DNA of 64,000 nt from Melieria omissa (GCA_963971225.1 OZ020268.1:15353032-15417031); one strand, 5' to 3'. Counted from the first letter of the stretch, positions 1-12,810 are shown. Program-made: numbers and translations. The notes: generated by a model not told the origin, from the sequence alone.

Positions 1-66
1 AAACCGATTTCCGTTTTACATGGGATCGCCACGCCCTCAGAATCGGCGGCTCATGTGCGTGTATGT
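1..66 (+). other. Possible 3' end of an upstream coding exon (uncertain)
   Basis: The first 60 bases are clearly richer in G+C than the A/T-rich sequence that follows. All three plus-strand frames are open from base 1, and two of them close within the next 30 bases. This looks like the tail of an exon followed by 3' UTR, but no family could be recognised from about 20 residues and the frame cannot be chosen. It may equally be chance. Confidence 0.18.
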
Positions 67-3000
67 AAATTTGTAAATAAGTAGGTTTTATGTAAATAGT
101 CGTCAGCCTCTTACCACCGTCAGCTCCGCTCAAGGCTGCAGCTGCAAAATCGACACAAAACCACTTAACATATAAACTATTCGAAATTATGCAACAACAA
201 GCACAAACCTCAAATGTCCACTACTGAGTTTTGTTAGCAGCTATATTCTCTCACTATTCCTATTCTATTTTGCATGCGTTTTTATTGCTGAAAAACCCTC
301 CGTTCATGAAAAAAAAACTAAACGCAATTGGACACAGTGTTGCCAACATCGATCAATATAACTTTGACAGCCAAAACATATGTCAAGAGAAGGGCTATGG
401 AGCATGACACCACTGCACCACAGTGTGGTTTTGTTTGAAGTGAAAGGCACCTATGCGGCCGTATATCGGCCAAAGCGAGAAGCAACGAAAATATTGAATT
501 TCGAACTGCATTTTAACGAATGAACGAAAGTACGAATTTCGAAATGCAGACAGCGAGCATGTTCCACTGAAATTTGAAGATCAAAGCACACTATAATTTC
601 CCTGATGGATTCAAACTCAAGACTTATCACTTGCATGATTTACGGGTTTTGTGTTATTGTGTCTTCATATCTGTGGCCGTAAGAAATAACAGCCAAGTTC
701 GAGTTAGGACAAAGTTGAGTTTTTACCACCAAATCAATTCAAATCTACTACTACACAATGGCTTTTGCTCATAAAATGAATGTTTTATGCCAAAAAATCT
801 AAATAGCTAAAGTTAAATCTAAAGCTAAATTCACAAATTAAAAGTACTCTCCTCAAAACTTCATAAAATCGACTTTGGCTGTTATTCCCTACGGCCACAG
901 ATATAGTTCTTAATATTTTGAAATGTCCGAAAGCTTTATAAAACCAAAAATGGTTTGCTGCCAAAATGATGTTGAAAATCATTTTGCATGGCAACTCACA
1001 AACTGATGTAAATATATGCTGACAATTATTTCATCTCATCGTCATCACCGGCTTCATGCGGTCATAGTCGTACAAATCAACTTATTTCGACTTCGACTTG
1101 TTCACTTAATTCGAACTTAATTGAACTTAATTGTTCAAAAATTCGCTTAATAAGCTTGGAGAACATTATATTCCAAGTTTCTAAACTGAAAAACCATTTC
1201 ATTAGGAAGTATGCATACCGTGGCCGTCAGTATCTGTGCTACAGTTTTGAGCTTTAAAGTTTAAACGATTAGATAAACTGGTATGTCAATTATTATAATT
1301 AAACTGGTACGTATCATAGATCCTTCTTTAGATAACGTCATAAAAATTAGTGTAAGGCCCAAGTTCTCTGTACACCAACTTATATTGAGTAAATATACAA
1401 TTTTGGTTTTTCTTTAATTTATTTTCCATTTCAACTGCATTGGTTTGTCGCCCGTTTCATTTTAGTACAAATAGTGTTGCAGTTTAATTCATGTAACAGC
1501 AACAAAATCTTGAGCGCTGTTGTACATGCCACTCAATCATTTATGGGCTAGAATGATGTTTCAGGGTATTTTCAATTTACAAATTGCTTAAATTAACCTC
1601 GTACAGTGAAAACAAAGCGGCACACAATTGCACAACATCCGTTTCTCTCTCTTCATGTGTCGAGCTTAAACTAATGCGTGCGATGGCAGCAGAAGTCAAT
1701 TTCACATATTTTAGTTGTCAATTAATTAGATATCGCAAGGAAGGAAGCAATTCAGAGGAAGTACAAAATCAGTTGTTGCAAACAAAAATCTATTGGTATC
1801 AATGATGTGTGTGATATTTAGTGATTGCTTAAGATGATTGTAATTGGCGCTGTTTGCCTTTCATTTTTGTCGAATAATCTAGTTCAATACGATTTACATT
1901 TGTTTCATATTATGTTTAACAAGTGAGAACTGACAGTTGGGTTGTAAATGTTCGTGAGAGTTTTTAAATTAAGCTGTAAAACTGCACAAATTCAATTTAG
2001 AAACTGGGTGCTTAACACGTTTTCTTTCATAGAATGACAAATATTAGTTAATAACAAATGAAATTACGAAAGTCAAAGCGCTCTAATGAAAATGTTCCCA
2101 AATAAATCCAAATTCGAAATTTCGCACAAATTAACAACAAAAAACCATTTTGCATTTTTTCCACGGCCGACACACTTACTACAAACTTACGCGCTAATTT
2201 TGTCATTCATACTTTATTAAATTGTATTTAATCGTTAGTTTACTTCAGTTACAGCTAAAGTTGTGTCAATATGTTTTTTGTGTGTTTCGGGTAACTTCAT
2301 TTGATGAAAATCCAAAACTGCGCCAACACCACTTCCTTTCTTTGTTTTTCTTGTTTTTTGTTTGTTATTTATTTTTAATTTACATACGAATTTACTACTA
2401 GTCATAGTTTATGTGTTTCTGTCGCTGATTAGACGTCCTCACTGTCTCCAATTTTAAATTACGTTTACAACAAATAAATATATGTATATGCATGTAGGTA
2501 TGTATGTGATCTAAATATAGTTGCTTTCATACTGTACTTAATCGCTACCAAATTTCATACAGTTTCGATTTTTTGCAATTGCAATAAATTGTTCCAAATA
2601 CAAGTTTAAAAAAACTTTTATATGCATCTTAAAGTTAAACAATTGATAAACTGCGCAATTTTAGATTACATTTGCTGCAACAATTTTCACCACAAATTCT
2701 TTAAACTAATTAAAGTGAAATTTTGTATACAAAATGTGGAATCCATTACCAAAACTATAATTAAACAGTTGCTCTCATTATCGCATGTTGCACAAGGACA
2801 CAATTCAAAAAGTAGTTACAAATTAACAAATTTATACATATTCGTATATATATAGCATAATGATATTACAAATTAAGTCAATCTAAGTGGCTGTACTTGT
2901 TCGGCGGTATTCGCTTAAAATGCGAATGCTATACACATCATTTACTCGGTTTTGGAGGCGGACGGGAACACGAAGAAACAAAACGAAAGGCAAGGAATCA

Positions 3001-3294
3001 GAAAGCGGTCCAAAAGACGACAGAGGCGACGACTTGGTTCAGAAGGTTGTTGGTATATTTTTGCTTTCCATTAAATTTATAATGCTTATTATTATAAAAC
3101 AAACAAAAAAATTCGTTTAAGTGTCACAGCACCAAATGTTCAATTTGTAAATCTGCAAAAACGGATAATTTTTGTATTAAAATTATTATTATTCTGCAAG
3201 CTATTTTAATAATACGAGATTATTTGCATTATGAAACTGTATATTTTTGTATTATCTGTTTTGGAAAAGATATCATATCATATACTCTTACCTG
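67..3294. other. Intergenic A/T-rich DNA
   Basis: No supported gene. Open frames here are under 95 codons, of low complexity, and match nothing I recognise. The only structured feature is the terminal-inverted-repeat element at 671-900. Confidence 0.7.
671..900. mobile_element. MITE, subfamily A, copy 1 (230 bp)
   Basis: The left end CTGTGGCCGTAAGAAATAAC and the right end, read in reverse complement, CTGTGGCCGTAGGGAATAAC form a terminal inverted repeat of about 30 bp. The element is flanked on both sides by ATAT, compatible with a 4-bp target duplication. There is no coding capacity. The same family occurs at 13460-13706 (full) and 54553-54683 (partial), and a related subfamily at 33207-33442 and 45544-45790. 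The superfamily is not determined from sequence alone. Confidence 0.85.
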
Positions 3295-4377
3295 CTACAA
3301 TAAACGATGCAAATGTAAATTTCGTGACAAAACCGAACGCACATCGTTCGTAAACCGCAGCGCGTCCAACATTGGAAGCAACGACAGCAATGCCACGTCC
3401 ATCGGATCGCTGAACCAACTCTTGATGGGTATTGCATTGTTGGGAAAGCAACGATATGCACCAGGCGAATTGTCAATGATAAATACCTGTAAATGTACAT
3501 AAATTAAATCAAGCAATTAAAAAAGCAAATCAAGTGGTTGTGTTTATAACTAATAGACCACAGGCACTATTTATAAATATATAGTTAAACCAACTGCACT
3601 CACCCTATTTAAATCACTGCAAATCGCCGATAAATCTTTGGTATACGAACTGAAATCGGGCGTACAATGCTGACGGTAGTAGCGGCGCCGCAGAATTTTG
3701 CGTCCATTGTCCAATTTGTCAGCGACAGCAGCGCCGTAAATTTCCATGCTGGCGGTGAAGATGACCAGATCGTACCATTCTGAAACCTTAGCCACAAGAA
3801 AACAATGGATTCAACATTATGAAACTATGCATAAATGGGCGACGCCGCTTACCACATCCAAAAAGAAGTCTACATGAGGTCGCTTATGCACAAAGAAGCG
3901 CACCGGATGCCGGTCAATAATCACTTTCACAGTAAAGTCGTGTGGCGTACCCGGTTTGACGGTGTTTCGCGTCATGGCGCTGTGATGTGAATGTATTAGC
4001 GTCTCGTCCAGATCCAGGACGAGCCATTTGCGTTGCACAAGGCCAAGCCGGTGCTGCGACACCGGTGACAGCGGGAACAGTTCATATTTCACTGGCTGGT
4101 ATTGGACAATCTAAAGAGGTTTTTATCAGTATTTTTCATATTGTTTTTGGTGTAATAAACGCACACTAAAGGTCATGAAAAGACGGTTCGTCACGGATGG
4201 TCATCTCCATCTATAACGAACGCTCTTTTATTGGCCGTTTTATGTGCTTAGAGGCAATGCTTCCTCGCGTTCACTTACCGCACGCACTTGGCGATTGAAC
4301 ATAAAGCAGATGCACGTCCATACCTTCGACAGGAGTACCAACAGTGCGCTGAAATATATTTGTACGAAGGAAAACAT
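3295..4377 (-). CDS. Dd: CTD nuclear envelope phosphatase 1 (Dullard) homologue
   Basis: Four minus-strand coding exons: 4279-4377, 3853-4110, 3604-3786 and 3295-3486, joined at GT/AG sites, all in phase 0, giving 243 aa (human CTDNEP1 is 244 aa). Residues about 8-28 form one hydrophobic membrane segment. The HAD/FCP1-type catalytic motif DLDETL lies at residues 66-71, with D66 and D68 as nucleophile and acid/base. [14 protein letters not shown] and [10 protein letters not shown] are further family blocks, and the protein ends in a family-typical NLHLHRLL. The family is a serine/threonine phosphatase of the nuclear envelope and ER; with a small partner (NEP1R1) it dephosphorylates lipin, and Dullard also dampens BMP signalling. 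The start was chosen because it gives the family length and has an in-frame stop upstream. An AG acceptor-like site (tatatttcag) lies inside exon 1, so an alternative first exon is possible. All key residues are present; no frameshift. Confidence 0.95.
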
Positions 4378-5060
4378 TGGTGCGGCGACGTCGGCGTGTT
4401 ACCAGTGCGACACATAAGCCACCAAAGCACTCAGGATCCACTGGCACACCGAAGGGGGCACGTCTGAAGTACAGCCCGTGAAGCACGCACGACCGAATAA
4501 TGCTCGAGCCGACCACTGGATGGTGAAGGCGGGCAGAACAATGGGATGCTAGCGATTCTCCCCAAGCGGCAGCAATGACAGCGTCAGGCACGGCACAACA
4601 ACAAAATCAATAATGTTTGAGCGCAGGATATTTGCACAAGTGTTACAAAAGTGGTACGTCCGCTAGACGAGGGGGTGGATGTGAGAGTCGTTCTTCTAAT
4701 GCGAAATATCACTTCGTACAACAGCCTTTTGCCTTCGATCCTTCGGAACAGAATTTGTCAATTTCTAGTGCGGGAAAATTAGAACAAAAGAAAACACAAT
4801 TTCAATTTCCCGCTTCCTCGTTTTTCCAACTAAATTGATTTGCACAATTTGATTTTCGCTTTTGCTGTGTATTTTCTTGATTTTCTCTTCGTTTCTCCTC
4901 CACTGCACTGCTCGTTTTCCAGCAGAGACACAGACGCCAAAGGCACACAACTCTGCCCGACCCAACCAACCGAACGAGCGAGCGAGTGAGCGATGGAAAC
5001 GAAACGGCAATTTCTTGAGCGGAGTAGGAGTTGAGCGCGAGCAAAACCACTACAGCGTTG
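4378..5060 (-). promoter_or_regulatory. Probable Dullard 5' UTR and promoter region
   Basis: On the minus strand this stretch has the look of a fly leader: repeated CTCGCTCG and GGTTGG motifs near 4960-5000, then A-rich sequence down to the start codon. One upstream ATG lies near 4414 in a different frame. No TATA box or clear initiator could be fixed, so the transcription start is not assigned. Confidence 0.4.
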
Positions 5061-6540
5061 CCAGAAATTGATTGTTAGCACTGCACAATTAGGTAAGGGC
5101 CGCACGAAACGAAAAAACGTGAACGAACAAATATAAAAATTACGATGGTAGCAGACAGAACGTCACGGTTACACTTACAATTTTTTTTTTTAATTTCGGA
5201 AATTATTGTCCACGTCATAATTATGTAAAATGACAAGTACACAACAGGCGAACAAGACGCTGGCCGTAGACAAAATATGCGCTCTTGGATTAACGCCAGC
5301 AGCTGGCACACAAAACAAAAACCAAAGAAACCTAAGGGAAGTGGATGAAAGCGCCGCTAGCGAACAAGGCACAATCGGGATAATTACACTGCTGCTGTTC
5401 AATCACTCAGTACTTTTCGCACGACCTCACTGCTTTTCCAATAAACATTTTATTTAAATCGCGGGCAACTTTAACCGCCAAATGCAGTGGGCCAAAAACA
5501 CTTATCGTTCTGGTCCCTTTCCACCACTCGACACTCTTCTAGCACTACTACCGATCTTTCACGACTCGGTTCGTTCCCCTCTTTGCATCATTTCAGTGTT
5601 GCCAATAAACATCCCCAAACCACCTCGACCATATCACATAATCGCCACACTTTTAACAATTACTACCACCTGAGATCGAAATACATTGCCACTTTAGCAC
5701 AAACAATGTTGGCACCCCGCTGCAGTTTCCAAATATTTATTTTACCAAACACGCCTTTCTTAGCAAACTGACAGCTGGCAGCCCTGCTTGTACTTCACAT
5801 AGTTCCGTTTCGTCTCCCTTGCACTTCACTCTTCTCTAACTTTGACTATTTCATTCCATTCAATTCGGTTCCGATTTGTATTTTGCTTTGCGTTCGTTTC
5901 GGCTACTTTTATCACTGAACTTATCGCACTTATTTTATCTTCGCGACAATTACACTACTTGCATTTATTATCTTCACATGGAATTTGCCTTTTCGCATAA
6001 TTGTTTAAAATTTAAATACAATTTGGGCTGATTTTACACCGTTTAAATTTAATTTTCTTCGGACCGCTAAAATTTCGCTTGTTGCTGTCTCCGCATTCTG
6101 ATTGAATGAAAAATTTGCCGCACAAACTGATTTGGGGGCTTCCGTTGCTTGCGCGAAGCGTACTTTATGGACAAATAGTAGTAGCGCTTGTGAATAGCCA
6201 TCGCATTTAAATGAACATATATCAAATATTTTACAATTTTTGCATATCTGTAACTGCAATCAATAAATGAAAGTAACCAAAAATTCTTGACTATTTTAAG
6301 CAATTTCATTATTTCCTTGAAATTACAGTATGTTTAAACAATTTCAACAGTGTTAGGATTGTCGGGTTATTTACCCGAAAGGATATCTTTATACAAAATG
6401 ATGTAAAAGATTTACTTGAAAGATTTACTAGAAAACGTTGATTGTTCCCTTTAATATGAAAAAAGTAAATATATTTTAAAACATTTACATAATGCTTGTG
6501 GCATGAATTAACCTACAGTAATCGTCAACTCTCATGCAAC
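5061..6540. other. Intergenic region between divergent Dullard and SS18 genes
   Basis: About 1.5 kb separate the presumed 5' ends of two divergent genes. No convincing open frame, RNA gene or repeat is visible. It may hold shared regulatory sequence; this is inferred only from position. Confidence 0.5.
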
Positions 6541-7080
6541 CCTACCGTTGGAGGCTTTCATTCGACTGCGGCGAATTCGTCCTTTTGCAGTCAACGTCGA
6601 CGTCGGTCGTGGTATTCGTAGCGTCATTTGCTCCTGAAAATTGTGTAAAATGTGAAAAAACTAATTGTTTCAATAAAAGAAATAGTATTATCTGTCGATA
6701 AACGTTTTGCAACCGGCGCTGGTGTGCAAAGCTATAGAACATAATAAGCGCAAAGTGGAAAAAGTGCTTGCGTAGAAAAAAGAGTGGAAAGCTGAAAACG
6801 GGGCGAAACTCATCAGAAAGTGAAAAAGCCGCAAAGCAATCAGCCAAGAGCAGCAGGAAACGTAACGTGTGGACTGGAGTGATTTTCACATCACATTTTT
6901 CGCTTCCGAAGCGGCGAAAAATCACCAACAAGCAAGTGTAGCATTGAATAGAAGAAGTTGGGTTGTGGGCGAGAGAGGAGTGGAGGGAATTTATTTTTCA
7001 CCCGTTAAGTAAAAGCCGTTAAAATTGTGGAAAAACAGGAGAAAACTCCCAAGCGGAAGAAGAAGGCTGCAGCCAGTAAA
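6541..7080 (+). promoter_or_regulatory. Probable SS18 promoter and 5' UTR
   Basis: Sequence upstream of the SS18 ATG. The last stretch, 7009-7080, is open in frame with the gene after a TAA at 7006-7008 and encodes a lysine-rich stretch but contains no ATG. A CpG-rich segment at about 6560-6630 (cgaattcg, cgtcgacgtcgg) may mark the start region. No TATA box was seen. Confidence 0.4.
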
Positions 7081-9599
7081 ATGTCTGCAGTTTATTCGCC
7101 GCAACCGCCGCAGCAGTCGGCGCCCCCGGGCGCTGTACTGCAGCCGCCGCAACCACCAACCCCGACGTCTATGCAGCAGCAGCCGCCCGGCATCGGAGTC
7201 GGAGTTGGCGGCGGAGTCGGCGTTGGTGTGGGAGTGGGCGTCGGCGGAGGAGGAGGCCCGTCCGGCGTGTCAATGGGTCCGGGCGGGCCGATGCAGCGTG
7301 GACCCATGATAGGCGGCGGCGGCGGGCCGGGTGGGCCTACTTCGGTAGGTGGCGGCGGAATGATGGGTGGGGGAGGACCACCACCGCCTACACAGCGCGG
7401 GGGTATGCAGCCATCGCCTAGTCCGGCGCACATACAGAAGATTCTGGATGAAAACTGTGGCATAATTCAGACAATTCAAGACTTCCAAAACATGGGAAAG
7501 GCGCAGGAGTGCATGACTTACCACATGGCGCTGCATCGGAATCTCGTTTACTTGGCACAGCTAGCCGATCCGACCATGAACATTGCACAAATATTGCCGG
7601 TAAGTTGGTGTGTGGAAGCTGTTGAGCAATAAGTTAATTTAAACACGCGAATTTTGTATTTTTCACTTGCAGCATCCGCAAGTGTTGCAGTCACAGGCAG
7701 CACAGCAGGGGCCGCAGTCGCACGGCATGATGGGCGGGCCACCACCACCGCCGCAACAGGGAGGTCCACCTGGGGGAGGTGGCCAGCCCCAGATGGGAGG
7801 CATGCCGCCTATGTCACATGGAGACGGCAGCGGAGCACCACCATCCAGCGGACAGATGACATACGGCGGCAATCAGCCCCCCGCACCGCACCCCGGTATG
7901 CCGCCAAACGCGCAGCAATCTCAGCACGGACAGTCGCCACAACAGAGTGTTAGTGCACAGCAAGCGGCACAGCAGCAGCAACAGCAACCTGGTGGTCCAT
8001 ACCGCGGCAATCCGCCGCCACAGCCCGGTGCGCAGCAGCCACCAGTGTCGAGCGCCGGACCCAGTAAGTGTAAAGTGACCCATACGATGTCGCTTGAACC
8101 CGACTCTAATCGTCTTTCCTCTAACAGATCAACAGCGTCCTAGCGGTGGTCCGCCTGGTTCACAGCCCGGACAGAGTCAGCAACAGCAACAACAACAGCA
8201 GCAACAACAACAACCCCAGCCACAGGCTCAACAGCAGCAACAGCAAGGGCCGCCACCGCAACAGCAGTATCGCGGTGGCTACCAACAGCAGCAGCAGCAC
8301 GGCCACTACCCCGGCTATCCGCCGCAGTCGCAGCCCTCTTACCAGCCACAGAGTGGCTATCCGTACGGACCGCCAACTCAGGGCTATGGACCGCCGCCAC
8401 CAGGTGCACAGGGAGGTTACCACCACGCCGGTATGCCGCCCACATCATCGGCGGGCGGCGGTCCACCCGGCCAGCACCCTTATCCCAACGCGAGCGGACA
8501 GCAGGGCCCGCCAGGCGCCTACCCGCCGCCTCCGCCAAACCAACAGGTTCCGCCGGGCCAGCAGCCGCCGCCTCCACAAATGTACGGTCCGCCCACTGGC
8601 GGCCAGGCACCGCCGCCACCACCACCAAGCCAGTATGGACCGCCACAAGGTACTGGTAACGCTCCACCACCGATGGGCTACGGTGGCTATGGCGCTCCAC
8701 CGCCTAATAGTTACGGACAAACGGGCAACGCATTACCCGGCGGCTACGGGCCACCACCAAACAGCGGTGCACAATCGCCGTATCCGCCACAGTCGCCTTA
8801 CCAGCAGGGCGGCGCTCCCGGCGGTTATCCCGGTCAACCACCGCAGCAGCCGCAAACCACACAGGCGTCAAGTGCGAACGCAGGCAGCGTACCGCCGCCC
8901 GGCAGTGGTTACAGTTCCTCGCCCAGCCCAGGCCAGACACCGCCTCCACCTGCCAATCAGCAGGCGCCAAATGCCACAAATCCAAACGGCCCGAATGCAG
9001 CGCCGACTAGCGTGCAGTCCACGCCCCCATCGACTTCTATTGCAAACGCCAACGTAGGCGTCAGCGGCGGACCGCCCAACCAACAGGCACCGCCACCGTC
9101 GCAACAGCAACCACAGTATGGCGCACAGCAGCCACCAGTATCTGCCGGACCGCCGCAGCCACATACAGGTGCACAGCAACAGCAGCAGCCCATTTACTCG
9201 ACGCCACCAACAGCGGCTGGCGGACCTTCTCCATACGGAGCGCCACCGCAACAGCAGCAGCAACCGAGCGGTGGCCCGCCAGCAGGACCGCCGAACACCA
9301 CGGCGCCACCCAACGGCACGCCACCTATGCCCAGCCAGCAGTACCAGCCACCACCGGGAGCACAGCCGTATGGCGCGCCGCCGCCACAACCCTATGGTCC
9401 GCCACCACCGGGCGGCTACCCGGGGCACGGCTATCACCAACCGCAGGGCGGATACGGCGGCATGCCGCAGGGTCAATATCCGCCATCTCAAGGCTACCAA
9501 GGCTACAGGCCCGCGGGTGGTCAGATGCCGCCACCTGGCGCGCCCCAAGGTCCGCCTACGGGCGCCTACTCCTACTACGGCAATCAGCCGCCCCAATAA
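7081..9599 (+). CDS. SS18: SS18/SYT-like subunit of BAF (Brahma) chromatin remodelling complex
   Basis: Three coding exons: 7081-7599, 7673-8063 and 8128-9599, with introns of 73 and 64 bp and GT/AG borders, giving 793 aa. Residues 118-173 are the SSXT/SNH N-terminal domain (IQKILDENCGIIQTIQDFQ ... LHRNLVYLAQLAD ... AQILP), which in SS18 binds the Brahma/BRM ATPase side of SWI/SNF complexes. It follows a Gly/Val- and Pro-rich leader of 117 residues that human SS18 lacks. The rest is a long low-complexity Q/P/G/Y region with glutamine runs and repeated PYGPP, GGYP and QGYQGY motifs, like the QPGY domain of SS18 that activates transcription and drives condensation. Exon 1 ends exactly at the end of the SNH domain. 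The protein is about twice human length (418 aa), a difference made entirely of low-complexity sequence. It lies divergent to Dullard and convergent with PIG-T. The ATG at 7081 was chosen as the first in-frame Met; a possible non-ATG extension is reported as a finding. Confidence 0.93.
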
Positions 9600-10932
9600 A
9601 GCGCAACCAATGCCACAGCGCAACGAAGCAAGCTGACACTTGGCTTAGTGTAGATTATTGAGTTTTGAATACAGATTTGCTCCTGCATCCCCTCCCCATT
9701 TTTTACTTTTATGACGTTTGGCATAATTAAGCTCAATAATTTTTATTTGTAGTTTGAATTAAGTGTAAAGACGACGACCGTGTTGCGAGCACACCGAAAA
9801 AATGGCAAAAACGCGCACAAATTCGTAATTTTCTTTCGCGAGTCCCCGATGGCCCCCTCCACCGCGTAGTTTTGATTTTATATTTGTCGTACACCGCGGC
9901 GATTCTAAGTGGCGATGTTTGGCAGTGTGAGAAGGAAACGAAACGAATACTAATAACAATTACGAGATCTATTATCATGGTATCTAAACGTAAATAAATA
10001 TGAATTAATGTAATTTTACTCGCTAATCGTATACTCTCTTCTCCAATATCCACTTTATTATTGTGAAAGCAAAAGCGAATAAATTGATTAATAAAGTAAA
10101 ATACTGCATAATACAAAAACAATAGCAAAACCAATCAATATCAAGGTCACGAGAGTAAAGTGCACTCTCGCAGTGAAGAATGCGAAAAGTCCTAAAAATT
10201 GCAAGTCATGTGAAATTACCTACAAAACTCATATTTCTCAATGGTTCCAGAGAAAGTATTAATATTCCGTAAGCAAGATATAAAGAACTAAGATTTGTTT
10301 ATGAAAATCTAAACCTAAGTCCTATAGGTTTTTTTTCCAACTTTGTGATATTATTTTGAATATTAGCTGAAACATTTATTTATTATGAAACATTTCATGT
10401 ATGCGGCCAAATAGGCATATCTTGTCTGGAAAATTACAACTTTTGCTGCATCGAAGATCGATTGTTTGGCAATTGGGGCTCCTGCTCGCTTGATTAAAGG
10501 ACAAGGAAACTCGTTTTAAAATTAATAAATTTGTTTATTGCTTTTAGAACATTAAATTTTATTAGTGACTTGCGGCTTATGTGTTGTTTGTTGCTCATAA
10601 AATTAACTTATAGGCAAATAATAACAGTTGGAAAGTAGGCAACGTCTAGCCAGGGCGTACCATAGTTAATTGAAGTATTCATAGCAATGACCGAAATACA
10701 GACACGTTGAATATGCAACAATCGATTTGTCGCAATACAGATTGCAAATGATTACAAATTGTGACAAGTGCTCACTGCAAATTGTTCATTTTAATACAGC
10801 AATAGTTACGTACAAAATACGTGCCCCTTTTCGCACGTTAGAAATGTCGCATTGACAGACTCCTTGGACCGCACTTGCGGTAAAATAAATACTAAATTAC
10901 GCTGACTAAATTTGGAATGAAAGCTTCGCAAT
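9600..10932. other. Shared 3' region of convergent SS18 and PIG-T
   Basis: Contains the 3' UTRs of both genes. Plus-strand AATAAA signals lie at 9993-9998 and near 10078 for SS18. On the minus strand TTTATT, the complement of AATAAA, occurs near 10376 and 10533 and could serve PIG-T. A short hairpin (cgagagt/actctcg, about 10150-10171) lies between the two genes. No open frame of interest. Confidence 0.55.
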
Positions 10933-12810
10933 TTACTTAAAGTTTTCGCGCAGCTCTGCACTACCACCTGCTCCGCCTGAGAGCTCGTCGATCAGTTCTT
11001 GTGCCTCAGTGACCGTTGCCTGGTTCGTTGTGTTCGTCTTGCGTTTGAACAGCTTGTGCATGACTTTGCCCATCAGCGACTGCGGCGGTGCGTCCTTCTG
11101 CTCAACCACAATGCGCTTGGTCGCCACGCTGTGTATGGGCCCGAAGGCCAACGCCACCACCGTACACGCCAGACAGATCACGTTATAGGGCATGCTGAAG
11201 TCGGGCGTGGGCAGCGACAGAACCAGCGATTCGGTGCGCAGTTCCAAGAAGTACGACGGTCGGCTGGCGTTGAATGCATGCGCAAAAAGCCAGCCCTCCA
11301 CGGGAATGGCGGTGTAGTTGCGGCCAACATGCAGCTGTGTGGCGATAATGGCCGAGCCGAGATAGTGACCGTGATTGGCGTCGGGTGGATACTCGAGCCA
11401 CTTCAGAAAGATATAATCAAAGTCGAAGCAAATTTGCACAGTGCTCTTAGCCGGAATCTCAAACAGCAACTCCAAGTGATAGGGTCGCAGCCGCTGGACG
11501 CCGGGTATGTAGTGCATGCGCGGTTGCAACTCGTACGGTGGTTCGTGCTCCGTTTGCACTGTTAGCTTCAGTGTGTGCATGTAGACTGGCACATACCACG
11601 GAATTTGCTCCTGCAGCACGACGGACAGCTTCGCGTAGTGGTGGTTCGTGATTTCCGTGTGTATCCTACCGCGCTCCTGGCCATGGCCCAGTACGTAACG
11701 ATGTGCGGTAATCGGTGGCGGTGGGCTGATAGCGACCGAAGCCTTTGTCTTGCGCTGCATCCAGGCAACGTTGAAGAGCTTCTCCTCGCCCAGGCGTTGC
11801 ACATCGTACACGCCAAACAGTGTGCTGCTACCGCCACGCATCGATGTCACATTGTACATGGGTTCCGGCGACACATCGTAGCGCTCCTCATCCAGGTTAA
11901 TATAAATTTTGCTGCTCTCCGCCAACGGACAATGACCATTCAGACCTTGGCCGAAGAACCGTCTCAGCGAGAAGTCGTTGCTGCCCAGCAATTTGGGATC
12001 GTACACCAGATTGGCTGTTTCTGTGAACTCCAAAATGCAGTCGCGCTCGAAGTCCGCGCAAATGGTGCGCATTCGTATGCCCAGCGAGTGGTAGTTGGTG
12101 TTCTGTATGTGGCCCGAGTTCAGCAGCGAAGCGAAACCCTGCTTGCTACTGCACGGCAGCAGCTTCTTCCACGGCGTCAAGTTCTCTGTGCAAACAATTT
12201 CGCGCGGCAGGCCGGCGTAGCGCACAAACTTTGGAACTTGCTGAGTATGACGACTGTTCCCGTTGACGTATTGCGGCCGGAAGTTGTAGCGCGGCTCCAC
12301 ACTATTCGTCTTATCGATGAAATTTAACGAGGCGCACAGTATGCCTGAAAAGGTGCTCGCCAGCTTGATCCACTGGTCGTCTACTGCGCTCTCGGTCAGA
12401 TTCGGCGCTGCGAACCAGGCGCGCATCTCCGCGCCGGGTGCCGCATCCACCACCGGATAGCCCCACGACTCGTAGCGCCACAGACCCTGCGTCAAACTAA
12501 TGTGCAACTCCTTGACATCATACAGCAGCAATGTTTCGGCAATCGGACGCGGCACAAGCTGCGTGTTATGCACTGCAAAGAATGGTGGGGTTAGAGAGGC
12601 TTACACAAGTGATTGCACAGTTCACTCACAGTTTTGCCGGTCACGATAGTACCAGCGCGTGGTGAACTGGAAGTAGGTGTTGACATGGCCGCTTGCTAAG
12701 GGGCGCACATACAGCTCCTCATGGAACTCGCTTGACTCCTTCGCCGCTTCCAGCGCCGTCAGAGCACACAGCACCAGCAGAACGCACGCCAATTCTGCAT
12801 GTAGCGACAT
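10933..12810 (-). CDS. PIG-T: GPI transamidase component PIG-T
   Basis: Two minus-strand exons: 12630-12810 and 10933-12572, with a 57-bp GT/AG intron that splits the Leu61 codon, giving 606 aa (human PIG-T 578 aa). Residues 1-22 are a signal peptide (LACVLLVLCALTALEA). Family blocks include ELHISLTQGLWR, SGILCASLNFID, CTENLTPWKKLLPCSSK (about residues 188-204), TVQICFDFDY and LPTPDFSMPYNVICL. A single C-terminal membrane segment spans about residues 524-545, followed by a 60-residue basic then acidic tail that is longer than in human. PIG-T is the luminal scaffold of the ER GPI transamidase, which cleaves the C-terminal signal of precursor proteins and attaches the GPI anchor. It is joined by a disulphide to the catalytic PIG-K; the Cys-rich CTENLT block is where that bond falls in the human protein, from memory. 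The upstream ATG at 12810 was chosen because it begins the signal peptide. Intact. Confidence 0.96.

Noticed and set aside
8146..9057. 303-codon plus-strand frame overlapping SS18 exon 3
   Set aside because: Alternative-frame shadow caused by codon bias in repeats; SS18 frame is the one with family motifs.
8868..9623. 251-codon minus-strand frame across SS18 exon 3
   Set aside because: Arg/Trp-rich antisense shadow of the Pro/Gln-rich SS18 coding sequence.
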